This document shows, piece by piece, positions 1 to 5,948 of a stretch of DNA of 7,551 bases (position 1 is its first letter; each line of letters opens with the position of its first letter). The stretch covers positions 1-7,551 of the forward strand of contig CALLJI010000220.1 in the NCBI GenBank assembly GCA_938091475.1. The letters are read 5' to 3'. Both the position numbers and the translations under genes were made by a program. The stretch comes from an uncultured Caldimicrobium sp. (GTDB lineage: Bacteria > Desulfobacterota > Thermodesulfobacteria > Thermodesulfobacteriales > Thermodesulfobacteriaceae). The notes beneath the pieces were generated by a model that worked only from the letters and a program-made list of their open reading frames with translations, was not told the DNA's origin and did not search any database.

Positions 1-765
1 CACAGCTTTAACTAAGCCCCTTTGCATTAAAAAACCAGCAGAATTATCTGTTATAATTTTATAAGGAATTTTTAATTTAGACAACTCCCAAGCGGTGAGT
101 CGAGCTCCCTGAAGAAAGGGTCGGGTTTCATCCACTAAGACAAAGATTTTTTTGCTCAATTCATAAGCTTTTCTGATCACACCCAAGGCAGTGCCATAAC
201 CACCTGTAGCTAAGGCACCTGTATTACAGTGAGTTAGAATGCCTCCTTCAGGTAAAAGACCTGCTCCAAGCTCTCCCATTCTAAGATTAGCTTCTAGATC
301 TTCTTCCCAAATGGTGAGGGCCTCCTTTTTAAAAAGCTCAAGGAGCTGTTCCCAAGCCTCCCTGGAAAGAAATTCAGTATTAGCTAAAAAGGCTTCTCCT
401 ACCCTTTGCATTCTCTCTAAGGCCCAGCTTAAGTTTACAGCTGTTGGCCTTGCGGTAGTAAGCCTATAGGTTATTTTTTTTATATAAGTTATCACCTTTT
501 TAGTTGGAAGGGGAAATTTTATCTTCTTTTCTAAAGCTTTCATTCCAATATAGAAACCAATTGCTCCTACAATACCAATAGCTGGAGCTCCTCTAATTAG
601 CATCTTCTGAATAGATAGTCTTACCCTCTCTAAAGTGTCTGCTTTAAAATAGACTTCTTTATGGGGAAGGTTTCTTTGATCCAAAAGATAGAGGGAAGTA
701 TTTGTCCAATAAAAGGCCTTTATAACATCTGTTTTCTTGGGCTCAAGGGGGATTTCCCTTTTCAA
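1..765 (-). CDS. mtnA: S-methyl-5-thioribose-1-phosphate isomerase, C-terminus cut off by window edge
   Basis: The enzyme converts 5-methylthioribose 1-phosphate to methylthioribulose 1-phosphate in methionine salvage, in the cytoplasm. The reverse strand is open from 765 to base 1 and gives 255 residues; full-length family members have about 345-350, so roughly a quarter is missing. Family blocks seen: RGAPAIGI (58-65), TARPTAVNLSWA (near 107-118), ILTHCNTGALATGGYGTALG (from about 176) and DETRPFLQGARLTAWEL (near 210-226). The Cys of THCNTG (residue 180) corresponds to the known catalytic cysteine; the catalytic Asp lies beyond the edge. I chose TTG at 763-765: it directly follows the gatB stop, GGAG sits six bases upstream, and the next in-frame Met is at residue 55, too close to the first conserved block. 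Related ribose-1,5-bisphosphate isomerases and eIF2B-like proteins share the fold, but the DETRP-LQGARLTAWEL block fits MtnA best. Confidence 0.93.
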   Translation of the reverse strand, partial: MKREIPLEPKKTDVIKAFYWTNTSLYLLDQRNLPHKEVYFKADTLERVRLSIQKMLIRGAPAIGIVGAIGFYIGMKALEKKIKFPLPTKKVITYIKKITYRLTTARPTAVNLSWALERMQRVGEAFLANTEFLSREAWEQLLELFKKEALTIWEEDLEANLRMGELGAGLLPEGGILTHCNTGALATGGYGTALGVIRKAYELSKKIFVLVDETRPFLQGARLTAWELSKLKIPYKIITDNSAGFLMQRGLVKAV

Positions 766-2199
766 TTAAGACTCCAAAAGTTCCATAAAGATTTTATTCA
801 CTACTTTGGGATTGGCCTTGCCTTGGGTTTTCTTCATTACCTGCCCTACAAAGAAACCAATGAGCCCTTTTTTACCGGCTTTATATTTCTCTACCTCAGC
901 TGGATTTTCAAGGAGAATACTTTCACAGAGGGCTCTTAGCTCATCTTCTGAGCTTTCTTGGATAAGATTTCTCTCTTCTACAATTTTTTTTGGTGAAATC
1001 CCCTTTTCGTAAACCTCAGGGAAAACCTGCTGTTTAGCAAGAGTTATAGAGATAAGATCTTTTTCCACTAACTCTAAAAGCTCTGCTAAAAACCTTGGTT
1101 TAAATTTAGTTTCCGTAATATCTAAACGGTCTCTATTTAGATATCTGAGGACTTCTGTAAGCATAAAATTAGCCACCGCCTTTGGATTAGGATATATTTT
1201 TACTACTTCTTCAAAAAAATCAGCCAGCGTTTTTTCTTCTGTTAGGATTTCTGCTTCATAAGAGGAGAGCTCATATTCCCTTTCAAAGCGAGCTTTCTTG
1301 GCTAAAGGAAGCTCAGGGATTTCGCTCTTTAGTCTCTCAAGCAATCCTTCCTCTACCTGGATTTCAATGAGATCAGGATCTGGGAAATAACAATAGTCAT
1401 GAGCTTCTTCTTTACCTCTCATAGGATAGGTCTTTTGTGTGGCATCATCGTATAGTCTTGTTTCTTGAACTATCTCTTTTCCTTCAAGTAACAAACCAAT
1501 TTGCCTTTTTATCTCATAAGCCAGTGCTCTTTCTACATGTTTAAAGGAATTCATATTCTTTAATTCAACTTTGGTTCCGAAACTTTGGCTACCCTTTGGT
1601 CTTACAGATATATTGGCATCACATCTCAGACTTCCCTCTTCCATATTGCCATCACAAATTCCTAAATACCTAACAATGTTCCTTAAGGCTTTCAGATAAG
1701 CTACAGCTTCCTCTGGAGACCGAATTTCAGGCTTACTAACAATTTCTAAAAGCGGAACCCCAGTTCTATTAAAATCTACATAGGAATAGGGCTGTTTTTC
1801 ATCGTGGACAAGTTTACCCGCATCTTCTTCTAAGTGAATTCTCGTTAACCCTATAGTTTTTCTTTGTCCATTTAATTCAATCTCAACTGCTCCCCCTTCA
1901 GCTAAGGGCAATTCATATTGCGAAATTTGATAATTTTTAGGAAGATCTGGATAGAAGTAATGTTTTCTTGCCATAAGAGAATGTCTATTGACTTCGCAGC
2001 CTAAAGCAAGCGCCAATTTGAGGGCAAACTCAATAGCCCTTTGATTAATAACAGGTAAAACCCCAGGTTGACCAGTACAAATAGGGCAAACCTGTGAGTT
2101 TGGCTCAGCCCCGAATTTGGTTGAACAGGTACAAAAGAGCTTACTTTCAGTCCTAAGCTGAGCATGCACTTCAAGACCAATGACCGCTTCAAACTCCAT
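766..2199 (-). CDS. gatB: Aspartyl/glutamyl-tRNA(Asn/Gln) amidotransferase subunit B
   Basis: GatB is the tRNA-binding and kinase/transamidation subunit of GatCAB. It uses ATP and ammonia delivered by GatA to turn misacylated Glu-tRNA(Gln) or Asp-tRNA(Asn) into Gln-tRNA or Asn-tRNA in the cytoplasm. The 477 residues match the normal family length. Seen in order: IGLEVHAQL (7-15); four cysteines C23, C25, C38, C41 in a C-x-C...C-x2-C pattern, as in zinc-type GatB/GatE; YFYPDLPKNYQISQYELP (81-98); HLEEDAGK (122-129); DFNRTGVPLLEIVS (142-155); LRCDANISVRP (191-201); ELKNMNSF (212-219); DYCYFPDPDL (268-277). The C-terminal helical tail (about 330-477) ends in the conserved GFFVGQVMKKTQGKANP (448-464) and is known to contact tRNA. 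The ATG start has GGGAG six bases upstream (2206-2210). It leads an operon with mtnA; gatA and gatC are not present here. Confidence 0.97.
   Translation of the reverse strand: MEFEAVIGLEVHAQLRTESKLFCTCSTKFGAEPNSQVCPICTGQPGVLPVINQRAIEFALKLALALGCEVNRHSLMARKHYFYPDLPKNYQISQYELPLAEGGAVEIELNGQRKTIGLTRIHLEEDAGKLVHDEKQPYSYVDFNRTGVPLLEIVSKPEIRSPEEAVAYLKALRNIVRYLGICDGNMEEGSLRCDANISVRPKGSQSFGTKVELKNMNSFKHVERALAYEIKRQIGLLLEGKEIVQETRLYDDATQKTYPMRGKEEAHDYCYFPDPDLIEIQVEEGLLERLKSEIPELPLAKKARFEREYELSSYEAEILTEEKTLADFFEEVVKIYPNPKAVANFMLTEVLRYLNRDRLDITETKFKPRFLAELLELVEKDLISITLAKQQVFPEVYEKGISPKKIVEERNLIQESSEDELRALCESILLENPAEVEKYKAGKKGLIGFFVGQVMKKTQGKANPKVVNKIFMELLES
772..775 (-). promoter_or_regulatory. Ribosome binding site of mtnA
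   Basis: On the minus strand GGAG lies inside the last codons of gatB, six bases before a TTG that abuts the gatB TAA. It supports a TTG start and implies translational coupling of mtnA to gatB. Confidence 0.65.
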
Positions 2200-2236
2200 T
2201 CTTAACTCCCTTTTATGAAAGAGACATTGAATTCAA

Positions 2237-2264
2237 ATTTTAATCTACTTTAAAACTATGTCAA
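2237..2264 (-). promoter_or_regulatory. Sigma70-type promoter for gatB-mtnA
   Basis: On the minus strand a perfect -35 TTGACA (2259-2264) is separated by 16 bases from a -10 TAAAAT (2237-2242, five of six consensus). The expected start near 2230 would give a leader of about 30 bases containing the GGGAG ribosome site at 2206-2210. The palindrome array begins only about 8 bases upstream of the -35. Confidence 0.72.
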
Positions 2265-2272
2265 TCTTTTTA

Positions 2273-2641
2273 CAAAGGGTTTAAATATGTAGTGGCACGA
2301 CATGTCGTTCCCAAGGGGTTTAATGGTAGGGACAATTCACGAATTGCCCCAAAATTTGTAGGGGCAGGACTTGCCCCTGCCCAGAGGTTTCAATGGTAGG
2401 GGCGGTTCACGAACCGCCCTCAAATTTGTAGGGGCACGGCACGCCGTGCCCAAAAGGGTTTTACCCGTAGGGGCGATTTATGAATCGCCCAGTATTTGTA
2501 GGGGCAGGGCTTGCCCCTGCCCAAAGGGTTTAAAAAATTTGTAGGGGCACGGCACTGCCGTGCCCAAAGGGTTTCATGTCGTATGGGCTCCTCATCGCTG
2601 TGCCAAAGGGATTTAATCGCAAGGACGAGTTTCGAGTGAGG
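2273..2641. repeat. REP/BIME-like array of about ten GTAG-headed palindromes in two alternating classes
   Basis: This non-coding spacer holds 24-25 base imperfect palindromes, most opening GTAGGGGC and closing GCCC. Unit starts are 2289, 2326, 2358, 2396, 2428, 2467, 2498, 2541, 2581 (degenerate) and about 2619 (very degenerate). Class A (2289, 2358, 2428, 2498, 2541) has a GGGGCA head where intact and is followed by a linker resembling CAAAGGGTTTAA. Class B (2326, 2396, 2467) has a core like TTCACGAA or TTTATGAA and is followed by a short linker ending ATTT. An A+B pair spans about 70 bases. The 2396, 2428 and 2541 copies have perfect 9-bp arms with 2-3 base loops. A leftover linker at 2273-2288 marks the left edge. 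GTAG at the foot of a palindrome is the hallmark of REP elements mobilised by RAYT (IS200/IS605-like Y1) transposases; linking this array to such an enzyme is inference, as none is in the window. Confidence 0.85.
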
Positions 2642-2679
2642 TATAAATAGTGAAGAGAGCAAGGAAAAATCTTTAAGGG

Positions 2680-2706
2680 TTGTCTTAATTAAGGATATGT
2701 TAAAAT
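2680..2706 (+). promoter_or_regulatory. Candidate promoter of the mreC operon
   Basis: TTGTCT (2680-2685) and TAAAAT (2701-2706) are 15 bases apart, a short but usable spacing. The predicted start falls near 2713, only a few bases before the mreC ATG at 2717, so the mRNA would be nearly leaderless. TATAAC at 2706-2711 and TATAAA at 2642-2647 are alternative -10 boxes, but neither has a good -35. Base composition alone produces such matches here, so the assignment is weak. Confidence 0.35.
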
Positions 2707-2716
2707 ATAACAAGCT

Positions 2717-3523
2717 ATGTTTAGAAGATTTTTTTTGATAATACTTTTATTAATCCTTATAAGCTTCCTTTTCTGGAAGAGCGAGTTTCTCCAGGGCATC
2801 TTAGGATTCTTTTTAAAGCCCCTTTGGAAAGTGGAGTCTCGTCTGGGAGAGGAAGTGAAAAATTTTTTTAAAGGTTATTTTTTCTTAGTAGGACTAAAAG
2901 AAGAGAATATAAAGCTTCGAGAGAGATTACTTCAATTAGAGCAAGAATTAGCGTATTACAAAGAGAGGGAAGCCCTTTATCATCATTTAGAAAGTTTATA
3001 TAAATTAACTCCTAAGGAAAGTGCCCCTCAGGTTGTGGCAAAAATTATTTACAAAGGGATTGACCCCTATGGGGAGATAATGGTGATTGATAAGGGAAGT
3101 AAAGAGGGATTAATGAGTGCAATGCCGGTTTTAGCTTTAGTAGGGGACAAAGGAGTAGGATTAGTTGGTCAAGTTATAGAGGTTCACAGAAATTGGAGTA
3201 AAGTATTACTTCTTACTGACCCTTCCTTTGCAGTAGATGTTAAGGTGCTCTCTCGAGAGGAAAGAGGAATCCTTAAAGGAAAGGCGGAAAGCACCTGTGT
3301 TTTAGAATTTTTGCCTCTTTATTCTCAAGCCCAACCTGGAGATTTTCTAATTACCTCTGGGCAAGATTTACTCTTTCCCAAGGGCATCATTGTAGGAACT
3401 ATATTATCTATAACTAAGGACCCTCAAGGCCTCTTTAAGCGAGCAGAAGTTAAACCTTGGATTGATTTGTATAACTTAAGTTATGTAGTGATTTTGCTTA
3501 AAATCCCAGAGGTAACCCTTTAG
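2717..3523 (+). CDS. mreC: Rod shape-determining protein MreC
   Basis: MreC is a membrane-anchored periplasmic scaffold of the elongasome that binds and activates PBP2/RodA for side-wall synthesis. The 268-residue product fits the family. It has a short MFRR cytoplasmic tip, one transmembrane helix (about 5-22), an amphipathic region, a coiled coil rich in Glu/Leu (about 58-98), then the beta-rich MreC core (about 105-262). Core signatures include DKGSKEGL (125-132), GLVGQVIEV (148-156), the LLLTDPSFAVDV stretch (164-175), the QPGDFLITSG block (206-215) and FPKGIIVG (220-227). An in-frame TAA at 2708-2710 makes ATG 2717 the earliest start, and no Shine-Dalgarno sequence precedes it. It is first in the operon and ends three bases before mreD. 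The usual upstream partner mreB is absent; the palindrome array occupies that side. Confidence 0.95.
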   Translation: MFRRFFLIILLLILISFLFWKSEFLQGILGFFLKPLWKVESRLGEEVKNFFKGYFFLVGLKEENIKLRERLLQLEQELAYYKEREALYHHLESLYKLTPKESAPQVVAKIIYKGIDPYGEIMVIDKGSKEGLMSAMPVLALVGDKGVGLVGQVIEVHRNWSKVLLLTDPSFAVDVKVLSREERGILKGKAESTCVLEFLPLYSQAQPGDFLITSGQDLLFPKGIIVGTILSITKDPQGLFKRAEVKPWIDLYNLSYVVILLKIPEVTL

Positions 3524-3526
3524 TTT

Positions 3527-4027
3527 ATGCACCTTCCTCTCTTTTTCTGGAGAGTTTTACCACTTATTATAGTAGTGGCCTTTTTTAAAGGCCTTCTAAA
3601 TAGCATCTGGGGTCAAAAATTTATCGATCTCTATACTTCTTTAGCCTTAGCTTTAGTGGTATTACTAAAACCTACCTTTTTAACTTACTTGGCTTTAATC
3701 ATACTTGGATTTTTGAGAGGCTTTGAGGGAAGCTATCCCTTTTTTCTCTTTTCTCTTTATTATCTTCTACTCCTAGTGATTTATCATTCTTATTTCAAGC
3801 CTTATTTTAAAGAGGAAAAGTTGCTTACTCTGGTTGTGTTTTGGGGTTTTGCTATTATCTTTCTGATTTTAGGTGAAGTTTTCTATTTTTTAAATCGAGC
3901 AGTTCTCTATAATTTTACCTATCCCTTTTGGATAGGTCTTGTGCTTAAGAGCATATTGTATGGACTTTTAATTTTAGTTTTAAGTTTATTTTTTTACAGG
4001 GTTTTGAGAGGAATAAGGAGTGTTTAA
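3527..4027 (+). CDS. mreD: Rod shape-determining protein MreD
   Basis: This 166-residue, almost entirely hydrophobic protein has about five to six predicted membrane spans (roughly 5-20, 34-48, 51-64, 71-87, 98-118 and 130-157) with short charged loops such as KPYFKEEK (91-98). MreD is an integral inner-membrane partner of MreC in the elongasome; its sequence is poorly conserved, so the call rests on length, topology and its place between mreC and the PBP2 gene. It starts three bases after the mreC stop. The nearest purine-rich site, AGAGG at 3508-3512, is 14 bases away, so translation probably depends on coupling with mreC. Its 3' end overlaps the mrdA start by eight bases. Confidence 0.82.
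   Translation: MHLPLFFWRVLPLIIVVAFFKGLLNSIWGQKFIDLYTSLALALVVLLKPTFLTYLALIILGFLRGFEGSYPFFLFSLYYLLLLVIYHSYFKPYFKEEKLLTLVVFWGFAIIFLILGEVFYFLNRAVLYNFTYPFWIGLVLKSILYGLLILVLSLFFYRVLRGIRSV
4006..4011 (+). promoter_or_regulatory. Ribosome binding site of mrdA
   Basis: GAGAGG lies eight bases before a GTG at 4020-4022. An in-frame TAA at 4014-4016 rules out any earlier start and there is no ATG close downstream, so this site and the GTG define the mrdA start within the end of mreD. Confidence 0.6.
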
Positions 4028-5948
4028 ACCAAAGTGGCCTTGGGGATTTGATTTTTCAGGTTTAAAGGAAAAATGGGTAGAGAGAGAGAATCTTTTTCAA
4101 GTCTGGGAGAATAGACTTTTCTGGGCAAAGATAATTCTATTAATAGTCTTAATAATTTTATGGTTAAGGATTTTCTATTTGCAAGTAATAAAACATCCCT
4201 ATTATTTCAAAAAGGCTAAAGAGCGCTCTATTGCCAGCTATGTGATTAAGGCACCCAGGGGTGAAATTGTCACTGCTGATGGGGTAGTTGTAGCTACTAA
4301 TAGAAGTATCTTTCAACTCTATATTGACTTAGAGAATGTGGAAAATGAGGAGGAACTTTTAAGAAAGATTGCTCTACTCTTGAAGGAGGATTTTGGTTTA
4401 ATTAAGGAGAGATATTATTTAGCTAAGAAAAAGGCTTTAGGAAGAATTCTTTTAAAGAGAAATTTGGCTTGGGATGAAGTTGCTCGGCTTTTAGTGAGAC
4501 AATATTACTTACCAGGAGTAGTGGTAGAAGTAGAAGCAGAGAGATATTATCCCTTTGGTGAGGTCTATTTTCATGTTTTAGGTTATGTCGCGCACATAGA
4601 TAGGAACGAGTATGAAAAACTAAGAGAAAAGGGCTATTCTCCAGAGGATTTTGTGGGAAAAAAAGGATTAGAAAGACAATATGAAGAGTATTTGAAGGGG
4701 ATAAATGGAAGGATCGAAATTGAAAGGGATGCTAAAGGAAGGTTAGGTAAAGTTGTAAACAAAGTAGAACCAAGGGCTGGAGCTGATTTAATTGTTACTC
4801 TAAAACATGATTTACAAATGGGTGCTTATGAGTTACTAAAAGATAAAAGGGGAGCTATCGTGGGACTATCGCCCCAAGATGGAAGGATCTTGGCAATGGT
4901 TAGTGTACCCTCTATAGATCCTAATAAATTCATCATTGGTTTTGATGAGGGTGAATGGGAGAAAATAAGCAGAGATCCTAAAAAACCTTTTTTAAATAGA
5001 GCTCTACAGGCTTATCCTCCTGGGTCTACATTTAAATTAATTACAGCCTTGGCTGGTTTAAAGAGTGGTATTATTAAGGGACTAAACTGGAGTGCCTTTT
5101 GTCCAGGATATTTCCCCTATGGAAATCACCTTTTTAGATGCTGGGAGAAAAGGGGACATGGATCCGTGAATTTGATTAGGGCTATTGCTATATCCTGTGA
5201 TGTTTATTTTTATACGGTAGGTTCAAAACTAGAAATAGATTATTTAGCGCAGGTTGCCCGTGAGTTTGGCTTAGGCAAAACCTCAGGTTTAGGTTTTACA
5301 GATGAAAGCCCAGGATTAGTCTCTGACAGGGAGTGGAAGAGGAAACGATTTAATAGCCCTTGGCAGCAAGGAGAAACAGTAGTTTTGTCCATTGGTCAAG
5401 GGTACATTTTGACTACACCTTTACAAATGGCAAGAGCCTTTATGGTTTTTGCCAATGGAGGTAATCTCTGGAAACCCTTCTTAGTCTCAGAAATTAAAAA
5501 AAATGATAAGCTTTTATTTAAAGCAGAGCCTCATTTGGAAAGAAGAGTAGAAATACCTCCTAGCTATTTGGAATGGTTAAGGGAAGGTCTACGAGAGGTG
5601 GTAGAGAGTGGAACAGGGAGGGCTGCCAAGGTATCAGGACTTAATGTCTGGGGAAAAACGGGTACTGCACAAGTAGTTGCCCTAAGCAAGAAGGTAAAAG
5701 CCCTGGAACACCATGCTTGGTTTGTTAGTTATGCGGGTAAGGATTTCCCTGAAGTGGTTTCAAGTGTTTTTGTAGAACATGGTGGTGGGGGAGGAGCAGT
5801 GGCAGCGCCCCTGGCAGGTGAATTCTATAGGATATTTTATAAACTTCCTCTCCAGCTCTATATAACCCCTCCTCCAGACATTGAAGAAGGCCTCCCTGCA
5901 GTAAGAACTGAACTTGAAGGAACCACTGGAAATGTTACTACACCTTAA
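4020..5948 (+). CDS. mrdA: Penicillin-binding protein 2, elongation-specific D,D-transpeptidase
   Basis: PBP2 cross-links peptidoglycan during cell elongation as partner of RodA. The 642 residues match the class B PBP family. There is a cytoplasmic tail, one transmembrane helix (about 36-55), the PBP dimerisation/pedestal region (about 60-250; note PRGEI at 79-83 and VGKKGLERQYEEYLKG at 212-227) and the transpeptidase domain (about 255-610). Active-site motifs are complete: S336-T-F-K339 in PPGSTFK, S392-C-D394, and K546-T-G548 in WGKTGTAQ. HAWFVSYAG (565-573) and the Gly-rich GGGGGA near 588-593 are also typical. C361, C374, H380 and C393 line up as a possible metal site next to the SxD motif. 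Translation starts at GTG, overlapping mreD by eight bases; the 3' end overlaps rodA by 17. The alternative SpoVD/FtsI group is unlikely given the rod-operon context and lack of PASTA repeats. Confidence 0.96.
   Translation: MFKPKWPWGFDFSGLKEKWVERENLFQVWENRLFWAKIILLIVLIILWLRIFYLQVIKHPYYFKKAKERSIASYVIKAPRGEIVTADGVVVATNRSIFQLYIDLENVENEEELLRKIALLLKEDFGLIKERYYLAKKKALGRILLKRNLAWDEVARLLVRQYYLPGVVVEVEAERYYPFGEVYFHVLGYVAHIDRNEYEKLREKGYSPEDFVGKKGLERQYEEYLKGINGRIEIERDAKGRLGKVVNKVEPRAGADLIVTLKHDLQMGAYELLKDKRGAIVGLSPQDGRILAMVSVPSIDPNKFIIGFDEGEWEKISRDPKKPFLNRALQAYPPGSTFKLITALAGLKSGIIKGLNWSAFCPGYFPYGNHLFRCWEKRGHGSVNLIRAIAISCDVYFYTVGSKLEIDYLAQVAREFGLGKTSGLGFTDESPGLVSDREWKRKRFNSPWQQGETVVLSIGQGYILTTPLQMARAFMVFANGGNLWKPFLVSEIKKNDKLLFKAEPHLERRVEIPPSYLEWLREGLREVVESGTGRAAKVSGLNVWGKTGTAQVVALSKKVKALEHHAWFVSYAGKDFPEVVSSVFVEHGGGGGAVAAPLAGEFYRIFYKLPLQLYITPPPDIEEGLPAVRTELEGTTGNVTTP
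5917..5921 (+). promoter_or_regulatory. Ribosome binding site deciding the rodA start
   Basis: AAGGA lies ten bases before ATG 5932. The longer reading from TTG 5914 would put this site inside the gene and has no purine-rich site of its own, so ATG 5932 is preferred. Confidence 0.55.

Noticed and set aside
239..1012. Plus-strand open frames at 239-469, 661-939 and 806-1012
   Set aside because: They are antisense to mtnA and gatB, which have strong family motifs on the minus strand; none has recognisable content.
2001..2192. 63-codon minus-strand frame inside gatB
   Set aside because: Out-of-frame shadow of the conserved N-terminal part of gatB.
2273..2641. CRISPR array
   Set aside because: The repeated parts are palindromes of varying sequence and the short linkers are themselves repeated, so there are no unique spacers; no cas gene is near.
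2273..2641. Rho-independent terminators formed by the hairpins
   Set aside because: The GC-rich stems are followed by CAAAGGG or mixed A/T, never by a T run, and the spacer is flanked by divergent genes with nothing to terminate.
2420..2713. 97-codon open frame on the minus strand across the palindrome array
   Set aside because: It is a translation of the repeats (recurring Arg, Gly, Pro and Cys pieces), has no family resemblance and no ribosome site. Such frames are common artefacts over GTAGGGGC repeats.
2697..2738. Tiny leader peptide (ATG 2697 to TGA 2738) overlapping the mreC start
   Set aside because: The only purine-rich site (AAGG at 2691-2694) is two bases from the ATG, too close to serve as a ribosome site, and the peptide has no telling content.
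5914..5931. TTG 5914 as the rodA start, six residues longer
   Set aside because: No ribosome site precedes it, whereas ATG 5932 has AAGGA ten bases upstream; the shorter start is preferred but not proven.
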